A stretch of DNA of 7,848 nucleotides, from contig JAGWHG010000029.1 in the NCBI GenBank assembly GCA_028866975.1, positions 1 through 7,848 on the forward strand. The letters are read 5' to 3'. Source of the DNA: Microcaldota archaeon. GTDB taxonomy: Archaea > Micrarchaeota > Micrarchaeia > Micrarchaeales > CABMGC01. Under the pieces are notes generated by a model that saw nothing but the letters and a program-made list of their open reading frames with translations, ran no database searches and was not told the DNA's origin. Shown here piece by piece: positions 1 to 6,076 of this stretch; position 1 is the stretch's first letter; every line of letters starts with the position of its first letter. The position numbers were made by a program, and so were the translations under genes.

Positions 1-2
1 AA

Positions 3-1283
3 ACAACCGATGATGAGATTGCAAAGGCGGCAAACCTCACAGTAGGCACAGTGCGCCATGGCGCCAGAAAGCTGTTCGGAAGCACAAACCTTCCAAAAAT
101 AGACCGCACAGGCGTTTTTGTGCAAAAGCTCGCAGACAAGCTAAAGCCATCCCCCACAATCATATCAAGAATCCAAGAGCTCGCAAGTTTCTCAAGCAAG
201 AAAGACGAGCTCTATACGCTATCGGACGCATCGCTGGTTCTCGGCACCGCATACATAGCCTACCTTGAGATCGGAAACAAGATGAGCCAAAAGGCCCTCT
301 GCCAGGCATTAGATATGGACAGAAGCGTAGCACGAATATCTGCAAAGAGGATAAAGGCTGCGCTAAACCTTAAAGTTGAATTCATAGGCGGCGGCAGAGC
401 GCCAGTCGACACCCGCGATCCAAAGCTGCACCTCGCCGACATTGTAGAAAAAATAAAGCCCTCCCAACAGCTGATTAACCGCGCGGCAGAGATCCTAGGC
501 GAGGCGGAACAAAAGGTTACTGCCAAATTTTACAACAAGACGCTTGCAGGCGGAGTGCTATATGCCGCAGCCTTAGAAACGCACGATGCCATAACAGCGA
601 AGGCGATAAGCCAAGCAGCAGGTGTCTCATCCGCCCCTTTGGGCCATGCAACAAAACAGATAATAAAAGATCTTGGGCTCACAATCACCAAAGCGCAGAC
701 AAAGGACGAAATACGCGCAGAGAAGACAAAGCAGTTCTTCCAAAAACTCACATCCTCACTGGGAATGCCAAAAAAGACGATCGAAACCGCCAGCGAAATA
801 TTTGAAAGGGCGATAGACAGCAAATATCAGCTGGGGAGACAGACAAATGAGATAATATGCACTGTCGTTTACGCTGCATGCAGGCTTGACGGGCTTTTCA
901 ACAGGCTTGAGGACATCATCTCCAAAGGCGAAGAGCTGCAAAAGAAGGCTATGAGCATTAAGGAGGTCAGCGGATACTACAGGGAGCTTATCTTCACATT
1001 CGACCTAAAAATGCCCGTTCCCGACATGGAGGCTGGGCTTTCGCAGATGGCACAGAAGGTAGGGGTTTCAGACCAGACAAAGACCGCAGCGCTCAAGATG
1101 CTAAGGAGGGTAAAGAACAACGTTTCAGGGGTGAATCCCTATGTCCTGTCCGCAGCACTTCTCTATAAGGCGGCACGCGCCACCGGAGAGAAGAAGGTCG
1201 CCACAGATATAGCCGATGCAATCGGCATCACGCCCGTATCGATAAGGAATGTTCTAAAGAAGAATTTGAGCGGGGCGAACTAG
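3..1283 (+). CDS. Poly-cyclin TFB-like protein, 5'-truncated by window edge
   Basis: The frame is open from base 3 (426 visible residues), so the GTG at 51 is probably internal and the true start lies outside the window. The visible protein opens with the last helices of one cyclin-like repeat (DEIAKAANLTVGTVRHGARK). Four more repeats follow, at about visible residues 34-123, 136-226, 238-335 and 341-423. Each ends in the helix-turn-helix-like signature of TFB cyclin folds, for example IADAIGITPVSIRNVLKK in the last. Repeat three carries LGRQTNEIICTVVYAACRLDG, close to the first cyclin fold of TFB (GRS...AAALYAACR). Repeat four matches the second fold, so these two form a TFB-like core pair. 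TFB normally bridges TBP, the BRE/TATA DNA and RNA polymerase. With extra cyclin folds and no zinc ribbon visible here, this protein could be a modified initiation factor, a DNA-bound scaffold or a regulator. The family assignment is firm; the function is inference. Confidence 0.8.
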   Translation, partial: TTDDEIAKAANLTVGTVRHGARKLFGSTNLPKIDRTGVFVQKLADKLKPSPTIISRIQELASFSSKKDELYTLSDASLVLGTAYIAYLEIGNKMSQKALCQALDMDRSVARISAKRIKAALNLKVEFIGGGRAPVDTRDPKLHLADIVEKIKPSQQLINRAAEILGEAEQKVTAKFYNKTLAGGVLYAAALETHDAITAKAISQAAGVSSAPLGHATKQIIKDLGLTITKAQTKDEIRAEKTKQFFQKLTSSLGMPKKTIETASEIFERAIDSKYQLGRQTNEIICTVVYAACRLDGLFNRLEDIISKGEELQKKAMSIKEVSGYYRELIFTFDLKMPVPDMEAGLSQMAQKVGVSDQTKTAALKMLRRVKNNVSGVNPYVLSAALLYKAARATGEKKVATDIADAIGITPVSIRNVLKKNLSGAN

Positions 1284-1305
1284 CGCAGCGATCCGCCCGC
1301 GTTAG
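1280..1305 (+). terminator. Possible hairpin at the stop codon of the poly-cyclin gene
   Basis: CTAGCGC (1280-1286, containing the TAG stop) can pair with GCGTTAG (1299-1305) through one G-U wobble, leaving a 12-base loop. No T-run follows. It may mark the 3' end of the first transcript, since a new TATA-like box lies ten bases downstream. A chance fold is also possible. Confidence 0.25.
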
Positions 1306-1314
1306 CACAGTAGC

Positions 1315-1322
1315 TATTTAAA
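1315..1322 (+). promoter_or_regulatory. TATA-type box for the second TFB gene
   Basis: TATTTAAA lies in the 80-base gap between the poly-cyclin gene and the next TFB gene. Archaeal initiation about 25-27 bases past the box centre would place the transcript start near 1344-1346. That leaves a short leader before the ATG at 1364 and excludes the TTG at 1340 as a start. Confidence 0.5.
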
Positions 1323-1356
1323 CTGTCAGGTGGCAAGTTTTGATTTGCCAAGTAAA

Positions 1357-1371
1357 CCGGCATATGGCCGG
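1357..1371 (+). promoter_or_regulatory. Small GC hairpin enclosing the predicted TFB start codon
   Basis: CCGGC (1357-1361) and GCCGG (1367-1371) are perfectly complementary around the five-base loop ATATG, which holds the ATG at 1364. If transcription starts near 1345, this would be the first structure in the mRNA and could limit initiation at this ATG in favour of 1409. A role is inference; the stem is only five pairs. Confidence 0.25.
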
Positions 1372-2476
1372 CAATGTAAAAAGGCTCGCAACAGCCGTGG
1401 TGGAAAAGATGGCGCAAGATCTCATAGAAGCAAGGAGGAAGGACGATTGCTGTCCTAACTGCAGCTCCGGCAGGCTGCTTGAGGATAAGGACAGCGGCGA
1501 GATCCATTGCAGGAAGTGCGGCTATGTATCCCCGGAGAAGATAGAAGTGCACGAGGATTTTGACGACGAGAAGCATGAAAGGACCAAGGGCACAGGGCTC
1601 AAATACGCATACGGCAGCTCGTCGATAATAGATAGGGCCGACACAGATTTTGCAGGCAGGCCGCTAAAGGGAGCGATGAAGAGCACCCTTGGCAGGATAC
1701 GTCTCTTGGACACGAGATCGGACATGAACAGCGGCAAGCACAGGAGCCTGGGAAGGGCGGTTCCGCTGATAACAGAGTGGGCAAAGACGATGGGCATGCC
1801 AGAGAGCGCGATAATCGAGGCTACGAGAATATACACCAAGACCGTATCTGCCAGGCTGACAAGGGGCAGGAACCTCAAGTCGATCTCGGCCGCATCACTT
1901 AAGATAGCATGCAAGTTCTATGGCATACCGCGCAGCGACCAAAAGATCGCGCAAGTGAGCGGCGTGAAGTTCAAGGAGCTGACACGCGCTTACATAACAT
2001 TGGTGCGGTTCCTCAAAGAAGCAGAACATGCAGGCAACACGGTAACGGATCCGGCCAATTTCCTCTCTTCCATAGCAAGCAAGATAAATCTGCCCGAAAA
2101 GACGGCCAGGCGCGCAGCAGAGATGATAGAGATGTCAAATAAGACCGACTTCTCCGGAGGAAAGAAGCGCGAGGTCATAGCGGGAACCGCAATATACATA
2201 GCAAGCATGATCGACCGCACAGATCACACGCAGCGCACGATTGCAATGGCTGCGGACATAACAGAGGTAAGCATAAGGAACAATTATCCAAAGATGCTCA
2301 ACCACTTCGGCCTGCACGCCTGGAGAAGCTCTGCAGAGATTGGGGCATATCTGGATCGAAAGAGGCACGAGCTTGGCATGGTGCACATCCAAAATGAGTT
2401 GCAACGTGAAATTCGAGGCGAAAGCAAAGAAACAAACGCCCCAATCAAGCTTATAAAGAGCAAAACAAAAGTTTAG
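1364..2476 (+). CDS. tfb: Transcription initiation factor B (TFB/TFIIB), complete
   Basis: Encodes a 370-residue TFB, the archaeal TFIIB homologue that binds TBP-DNA and recruits RNA polymerase. An N-terminal zinc ribbon has C30-x2-C33 and C49-x2-C52 in the classical spacing, including the usual D..SGEIHCRKCGYV pattern. The segment SIIDRADTDFAGRPL, followed by STLGRIRLLDTRSD, corresponds to the B-reader and B-linker, though it is diverged. Two cyclin folds follow. The first contains LTRGRNLKSISAASLKIACK, matching the GRS...AAALYAACR signature; the second ends in TIAMAADITEVSIRNNYPK. A basic tail of about 50 residues goes beyond the usual TFB end. ATG 1364 is chosen because it fits the TATA-like box at 1315. 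ATG 1409, preceded by GGTGG, is a good alternative that keeps all domains. The gene is followed after 15 bases by another TFB, so the two are probably cotranscribed. Confidence 0.93.
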   Translation: MAGNVKRLATAVVEKMAQDLIEARRKDDCCPNCSSGRLLEDKDSGEIHCRKCGYVSPEKIEVHEDFDDEKHERTKGTGLKYAYGSSSIIDRADTDFAGRPLKGAMKSTLGRIRLLDTRSDMNSGKHRSLGRAVPLITEWAKTMGMPESAIIEATRIYTKTVSARLTRGRNLKSISAASLKIACKFYGIPRSDQKIAQVSGVKFKELTRAYITLVRFLKEAEHAGNTVTDPANFLSSIASKINLPEKTARRAAEMIEMSNKTDFSGGKKREVIAGTAIYIASMIDRTDHTQRTIAMAADITEVSIRNNYPKMLNHFGLHAWRSSAEIGAYLDRKRHELGMVHIQNELQREIRGESKETNAPIKLIKSKTKV

Positions 2477-2478
2477 TC

Positions 2479-2486
2479 GGAAGGTG
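2479..2486 (+). promoter_or_regulatory. Ribosome binding site for the third TFB gene
   Basis: GGAAGGTG ends five bases before GTG 2492. It matches the archaeal 16S anti-Shine-Dalgarno and supports the GTG start. It lies in the 15-base gap between the two TFB genes. Confidence 0.6.
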
Positions 2487-2491
2487 TATCC

Positions 2492-3439
2492 GTGGCACTA
2501 AAGGTCACCGAGCTCAGGCACAACGGCAAGGCGCATGCAATCAACTCGGAGTGCAACCCATGCCCGAAGGACAGGAACGGAGTGCATTCCCCGGTGCTTG
2601 ACACGACCAACGGCGAGCTGGTATGCACAAAATGCTCGCAGGTCGTGGAAAGAATACAGACATCAGATTCATTGGAAAACTGGGAGAAGTCAAACATTTT
2701 GAAAGCAGAAAAGAGGGGCATAACCCACAACCAGTCGGTCATCGGTTTTAAGGACGGGAGCGGCTCGCATCTGAGCTCTGATGCAAAGAAGCTGGCAGAC
2801 AGGCTCAAAACATGGGACATTAGGACTACGCTGCACGGGTTTAAGAGCAGGGAAAGTTACAAACTTGCGATGCTCACTTTAGGGTCTCTCTCAGACAAGC
2901 TCGCGCTCGGAGATGCTGCGATCGGGAGGGCTATAGAGATAATTGATTCTGCATTCAAACATAAGCTCACAATGAAATCAATGATAAGCTACATAGCCGC
3001 TGCATCACTGCATATTGCATCTAGGGAGGAGGGCATGCCAAAGAGCCTTACACTGATATCTAAGATCGGCGATATGAAGAGGAAGAGGCTTGCGAAGGCT
3101 GTGAGAATGCTAGACAAAGAGCTAAATTTGAAGTACAACGGCGTTGATGTGGAGAGGATAATTGCACGAGTAGCAAACAACACGGGCTTCAGCGAGGCGC
3201 AAAAGGCCGAGGCAATAGGGCATGCGAATCTATTCAAGGAGATAGTGGGCACAATCGGCAATCCCTATACATTTGCAGGCAGTGTGCTCTATTACACGCT
3301 CCTAAGATCAAAGCTGCACACACAGGAGATAAAACAGACCGCAATAGCCCAAGAGGCAGGGGTAACTGCTGTAGCAATAAGAAACGGCTTCCACAAGATA
3401 GACGATGTGCTCAGCGAGCACGCAAAGTCGAAGGATTAG
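2492..3439 (+). CDS. tfb: Second complete TFB paralogue, divergent
   Basis: A 315-residue TFB-type protein, about the usual family length. The zinc ribbon uses C21-x2-C24 and C45-x2-C48, with a 20-residue interval longer than the common 15-17. The linker is well kept: VIGFKDGSGSHLSS, then ADRLKTWDIRT, comparable to the RLRKWQRRIR motif of canonical TFB. The first cyclin fold includes MISYIAAASLHIASREEGMP, but the usual RGRS before it is replaced by KLTMKS. The second fold ends IAQEAGVTAVAIRNGFHK. GTG 2492 is supported by GGAAGGTG just upstream. The gene is the second member of a two-TFB operon. Its TAG stop overlaps the stop of the convergent lysyl-tRNA synthetase gene by four bases. Divergence from the neighbouring TFB suggests a specialised rather than duplicate role, perhaps a different promoter set; that is inference. 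Confidence 0.92.
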   Translation: MALKVTELRHNGKAHAINSECNPCPKDRNGVHSPVLDTTNGELVCTKCSQVVERIQTSDSLENWEKSNILKAEKRGITHNQSVIGFKDGSGSHLSSDAKKLADRLKTWDIRTTLHGFKSRESYKLAMLTLGSLSDKLALGDAAIGRAIEIIDSAFKHKLTMKSMISYIAAASLHIASREEGMPKSLTLISKIGDMKRKRLAKAVRMLDKELNLKYNGVDVERIIARVANNTGFSEAQKAEAIGHANLFKEIVGTIGNPYTFAGSVLYYTLLRSKLHTQEIKQTAIAQEAGVTAVAIRNGFHKIDDVLSEHAKSKD

Positions 3440-4992
3440 CTGGCAGCGTACTGCAGCATCTCGCGGACCTTTGCAATCCCTATCGCATAGATGAACTTGC
3501 CAAGCTTAGGGCCGCTGTCCTTTCCTATAAGCGCGCGGTATATCGCCTTAAAGAGCTCCTCAGAACCGATGCCCTTAGACTTTGCGAAATCGTAAATTAG
3601 GTTGTGCACGTCTATGTCCTTCATGCCGTCCTCAAGCCGCGCGGCAAAGCCCGCGACATGATCGTTAAGCTCTGTTATCTTGGTTTTTTGGATTGTGAAG
3701 TTGTATCTCTCCGGCTCGAGCCTCTGCCTAACCCACTCCTCTATGTATGGCGCAAGGTAGCCTACGCCCTGCTCATCGCCGACGACCTGCGCCACCCTGT
3801 CCCATTCCCGATAAATCTGGTAGTAGAGCAGCACATCGACGAACGGCGCGCTCCACCCAAGCTTCTTTACAGCAGACCTAAACGCTAAGAAATTCTTGAC
3901 GTCGTTCCTCTTCTCCAGATTTTCGATCTGTGACGCGCCTAGCTTTTCGAGCTCGCCGTATACCAACATGAGCGAATCCCCCCTTGTCAGCATGTCCTTG
4001 TTCTGCTCTAGGTCCGGCTTTGCCAAGAGGTATTTTATCACCTCTGGCGGTTCTATCTTTAGAAGGTCCCTTGCAGTGGCCCCGATTCCCTGCGATTTCG
4101 AGAGCTTCTTGCCATCGAAAAGTATGAATCCCCACTTGTATCCGATCGGAGGCTCCCTGCCTAAAATCTCTTTGTGGACCGCAACAGCGGTATCGACGCT
4201 GCCTCCGCGTGTGAAGTGGTCGACTCCTGCGCCCTCAGCAGAGGATTGGAATACTGCCTGCCAAGTCGGCCAGTGCAGCCTCCATGTGAGCTTGTACTTG
4301 TGGTCCGATATCTTGGCCCTGCCCTTATGGCCGCAGCCCTTGGTGTACCTGACATCCTTGTCGCACGCGTACTCGTACTCGTCCTCGCCGTGTTTGGTGA
4401 CCCTGGTAGTTGCAATCTTGCCGCACTGCGCGCATATCGGCATTATCGGGCTCCAATCCGCCATGCGCTCTATCGGACGCAGAGAGGACCTCGCAACAAC
4501 CTCTTTTGTCCTAGCTTCCTCTTTTAGGAACAGTTTTGCATAGCTGTCCATCTTTCCGCTGCTGTAAAGCTCGCTAGACCTTGTGACATCAAAATTCAGC
4601 CCGAGCATCCGCGCCACGCCCAGCATCTCTGCAAGGTAGTGCTCGCCGTAAGATTCGTGGCACCTGAGCGGATCTAAGACATTCATCAGCGGCTTTCCAA
4701 GGTCCTTTGCAAGCTCTTTTTCGTATGCCTTCAGTTCGAATGGCACGCCATCGAATGCGTCCATAATGTCGGAAACAAAATTGAATGCTGCCTTATGCCC
4801 CCGCTCGCCTAGGCCCGATGTTATTAGCGAAGGATAGAGTATCTCGCAAACTGTGCCGATGTGCGTAGGCCCGCTGGGCGTAAGCCCGCCTGTTATGATG
4901 TAAGGCGCCTTCTTCTCGCCCTCTATCCTCTCAACGAGGATGTCGAGCCAGGACTTGTCCTTAAGTTCCTCTTTACTCCTTGTCGATTTCAT
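3436..4992 (-). CDS. lysS: Lysyl-tRNA synthetase, class I
   Basis: A 518-residue class I LysRS, the form typical of archaea; it activates lysine with ATP and charges tRNA-Lys in the cytoplasm. The HIGH motif is PSGPTHIGT (residues 39-47) and the KMSKS motif is KLSKS (296-300), defining the Rossmann catalytic domain. The motif DHFTRGGSVDTA (259-270) is typical of class I LysRS. A zinc-finger-like insertion has C187-x2-C190, C210 and C220-x-H222. The C-terminal part is the helical anticodon-binding region. Length matches the family. ATG 4992 lies eight bases after GGTGG inside the preceding small gene, which it overlaps by 20 bases, suggesting translational coupling. The cognate tRNA-Lys(UUU) gene lies just upstream on the same strand. 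The 3' end overlaps the third TFB gene tail to tail. The call is very secure. Confidence 0.97.
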   Translation of the reverse strand: MKSTRSKEELKDKSWLDILVERIEGEKKAPYIITGGLTPSGPTHIGTVCEILYPSLITSGLGERGHKAAFNFVSDIMDAFDGVPFELKAYEKELAKDLGKPLMNVLDPLRCHESYGEHYLAEMLGVARMLGLNFDVTRSSELYSSGKMDSYAKLFLKEEARTKEVVARSSLRPIERMADWSPIMPICAQCGKIATTRVTKHGEDEYEYACDKDVRYTKGCGHKGRAKISDHKYKLTWRLHWPTWQAVFQSSAEGAGVDHFTRGGSVDTAVAVHKEILGREPPIGYKWGFILFDGKKLSKSQGIGATARDLLKIEPPEVIKYLLAKPDLEQNKDMLTRGDSLMLVYGELEKLGASQIENLEKRNDVKNFLAFRSAVKKLGWSAPFVDVLLYYQIYREWDRVAQVVGDEQGVGYLAPYIEEWVRQRLEPERYNFTIQKTKITELNDHVAGFAARLEDGMKDIDVHNLIYDFAKSKGIGSEELFKAIYRALIGKDSGPKLGKFIYAIGIAKVREMLQYAAS

Positions 4993-5227
4993 CTATGAAG
5001 CCACCGTTGTCCATCATGCGCATGAGCGTCCTTTTCACCCTTGCCAATCTGCCTCCCCTCAGAGCGGGCTTGAAGTCGTAGGTCTTTAGGCTCTGTATGT
5101 CTGAGCCGTTGACCATGTGCCAGAATTCCAATGTGTCCTTTACTTCCAGCTTTCCTTTCAGCGCCTCTATCGCCTGCTTCGTAGCCTTGCTCTCAGACTC
5201 TTTCTTTAGGGTAAGTCCTCGCATCAT
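4973..5227 (-). CDS. Uncharacterised small protein between tRNA-Lys and LysRS
   Basis: An 84-residue protein I do not recognise. It is hydrophilic, rich in Lys/Arg and Glu, with no signal peptide, membrane segment or cysteine pair. The N-terminal third looks helical (ESESKATKQAIEALKGKLEV). The centre has aromatic LEFWHMVNG, and a basic stretch GGRLARVKRTLMRMMDNG lies near the C-terminus. The composition and basic helix would suit nucleic-acid binding, but that is a guess. ATG 5227 is preferred because GGTG lies five bases before it; ATG 5224 and GTG 5233 are alternatives. It starts 19 bases after the mature tRNA-Lys end and overlaps lysS by 20 bases, so it is probably translated with LysRS. 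A role in lysine-tRNA charging or tRNA handling is suggested by context only. Confidence 0.75.
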   Translation of the reverse strand: MMRGLTLKKESESKATKQAIEALKGKLEVKDTLEFWHMVNGSDIQSLKTYDFKPALRGGRLARVKRTLMRMMDNGGFIDEIDKE

Positions 5228-5246
5228 TTTCACACCACAAGCATAA

Positions 5247-5321
5247 TGGGTCTGGGGGGATTTGAACCCCCGACTTGGAGGTTAAAAGCCTCTCACTCTG
5301 GCCAAGCTGAGTTACAGACCC
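5247..5321 (-). tRNA. trnK: tRNA-Lys (anticodon UUU)
   Basis: A complete 75-base cloverleaf including the discriminator. The acceptor arm GGGTCTG/CAGACCC is fully paired and A73 is the discriminator. The D arm is ACTC/GAGT with GG in the loop. The anticodon loop CTTTTAA places TTT at 5284-5286, with U33 before it. The T arm is GGGGG-TTCAAAT-CCCCC. There is no intron and CCA is not encoded. One oddity is that position 27 is A and 43 is C, so the top anticodon-stem pair is mismatched. It is followed on the same strand by a small gene and by lysyl-tRNA synthetase, its cognate enzyme. Confidence 0.97.
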
Positions 5322-5343
5322 GACTTTATAATGTGCTGGAATG

Positions 5344-5351
5344 TATTTATA
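5344..5351 (-). promoter_or_regulatory. TATA box for tRNA-Lys and probably the lysS unit
   Basis: Read on the minus strand this is TATAAATA, a near-ideal archaeal TATA box preceded by AATTGG. Its centre lies about 26 bases before the first tRNA nucleotide (5321), the usual box-to-start distance. Transcription would therefore start at or very close to the mature 5' end of the tRNA. A weaker TTATAA lies closer at 5326-5331 but is too near to act as the box for this gene. Confidence 0.6.
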
Positions 5352-5406
5352 CCAATTAGCGTGGTTTGTTCGGCAAAATCCCGGCATGTCGTAGCGTGCA
5401 CGAACG

Positions 5407-5414
5407 TTTTTATA
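5407..5414 (+). promoter_or_regulatory. TATA box for the DUF5679 gene
   Basis: TTTTTATA is centred about 33 bases before the ATG at 5444, with CGAACG ahead of it as a possible BRE. The predicted start near 5436-5438 gives a leader of only six to eight bases, so the mRNA would be almost leaderless. It diverges from the tRNA-Lys promoter 56 bases away. Confidence 0.45.
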
Positions 5415-5443
5415 CTGCGCTGTGATATACATTTGGCGAGAAT

Positions 5444-5587
5444 ATGACAGAAGCATATTGTGTTAAGTGCAAGGAGAAGAGGCAGATGAAGGACGCAAAG
5501 CAGGTCACAATGAAGAACGGCAAGAGTGCAATGACCGGCTCATGCCCAGTCTGCGGCACAAAGATGTTTAGGATCGGAGGCAAGTAG
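5444..5587 (+). CDS. Small zinc-ribbon protein, DUF5679 type
   Basis: A 47-residue protein. It has two CxxC knuckles, C6-x2-C9 and C34-x2-C37, the second in the sequence SCPVCGTKMFRIG. Between them lies KQVTMKNGKSAMTGSCP, matching my memory of the DUF5679 family (AYCVKCK...MKNGRPA..GTCP.CGTKM.RIG). Such proteins are tiny single zinc ribbons of unknown function found in bacteria and archaea; nucleic-acid or ribosome binding is often supposed but not established. ATG 5444 follows a TATA box at 5407 with a very short leader, and GGCGAG just before is a weak ribosome site. The gene stands alone on the plus strand, divergent from tRNA-Lys and convergent with the next minus-strand gene. Its TAG stop is inside a perfect hairpin. 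Confidence 0.85.
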   Translation: MTEAYCVKCKEKRQMKDAKQVTMKNGKSAMTGSCPVCGTKMFRIGGK

Positions 5588-5601
5588 CAGTAAGCTACTT
5601 G
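5581..5601 (+). terminator. Perfect hairpin over the DUF5679 stop codon
   Basis: CAAGTAGC (5581-5588) and GCTACTTG (5594-5601) are exact reverse complements with a five-base loop AGTAA. The stem contains the TAG stop. It sits between two convergent genes, so it may shape the 3' ends of transcripts from both sides. Only a weak T-rich stretch follows (GCGTTTCCTTAC), so termination by this element is inference. Confidence 0.45.
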
Positions 5602-5619
5602 GCGTTTCCTTACAATAAG

Positions 5620-5967
5620 TTAGTTGTGCTGAAGGGCAGAGAGTTCAATTTTGTTCTTTGCCTCTTGGCTTATTTTTATATCAAACTCCTTCTCTAGCAG
5701 GCCCAAGATGAATTTCGGGTCCTGTGTCTTTATGTTGGCACTAATGTCATTGAGCGCATTTATGCTGCCTTGAACAATCTTTGCGTCTATCATGTGCTTT
5801 GGATCTTTTGGGAGGTAAGACCAGACATTGACCGGGTGATCCCACATCGCCCTATGATAATCGTTCCAGTAGTAATACTTTGACGGATATTTTATCTCGC
5901 TCCCTGCATCATGAAGAAGCCCAGCTTTCTCGAGCGCATCCAACTTTTCTTGAGCTGTCTTTTTCAT
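5620..5967 (-). CDS. Uncharacterised protein downstream of pyruvate kinase
   Basis: I do not recognise this 115-residue protein (as counted from ATG 5967). The N-terminus is helical and charged (TAQEKLDALEKAG). A striking aromatic segment follows, YPSKYYYWNDYHRAMWDHP, then NVWSYLPKDP and a helical C-terminal half with FILGLLEKEFDI. There is no signal peptide, membrane span or metal-binding cysteine. The reading frame stays open upstream of ATG 5967 to a stop at 6145-6147. The segment from 6076 down to 5968 translates as plausible protein (WEYGRAVKLQLNSGKFEIEI, then IKRLIESKAKFYA) but holds no ATG, GTG or TTG. The true N-terminus may therefore be longer and use an unusual start, or there is a sequence error. 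No ribosome site is evident before ATG 5967. It follows pyruvate kinase on the same strand, so cotranscription is likely. Confidence 0.7.
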   Translation of the reverse strand: MKKTAQEKLDALEKAGLLHDAGSEIKYPSKYYYWNDYHRAMWDHPVNVWSYLPKDPKHMIDAKIVQGSINALNDISANIKTQDPKFILGLLEKEFDIKISQEAKNKIELSALQHN

Positions 5968-6076
5968 GGCGTAGAATTTCGCCTTGCTCTCTATTAGCCT
6001 CTTTATAATTTCTATTTCGAACTTTCCAGAGTTGAGCTGGAGCTTAACTGCACGGCCATATTCCCAAACTGCAGCG

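Noticed and set aside
51..53. GTG 51 as the start of the poly-cyclin gene
   Set aside because: The frame is open back to base 3 and the residues before it complete a cyclin-type helix-turn-helix, so the gene begins outside the window.
1340..1363. TTG at 1340 as start of the second TFB
   Set aside because: It lies at or before the transcript start expected from the TATA-like box at 1315; the eight added residues contain no domain.
3896..4543. Open frame on the plus strand opposite LysRS
   Set aside because: The minus strand encodes LysRS with its zinc and KLSKS motifs here; the plus-strand product is Ser/Pro-rich noise without a ribosome site.
5395..5402. CGTGCACG palindrome between the tRNA and DUF5679 promoters
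   Set aside because: Only eight bases; expected by chance at this length and not placed as a clear operator.
5193..5456. Minus-strand open frame of 87 codons across the tRNA-Lys gene
   Set aside because: It is explained entirely by the tRNA, its promoter and the start of the small gene in another frame.
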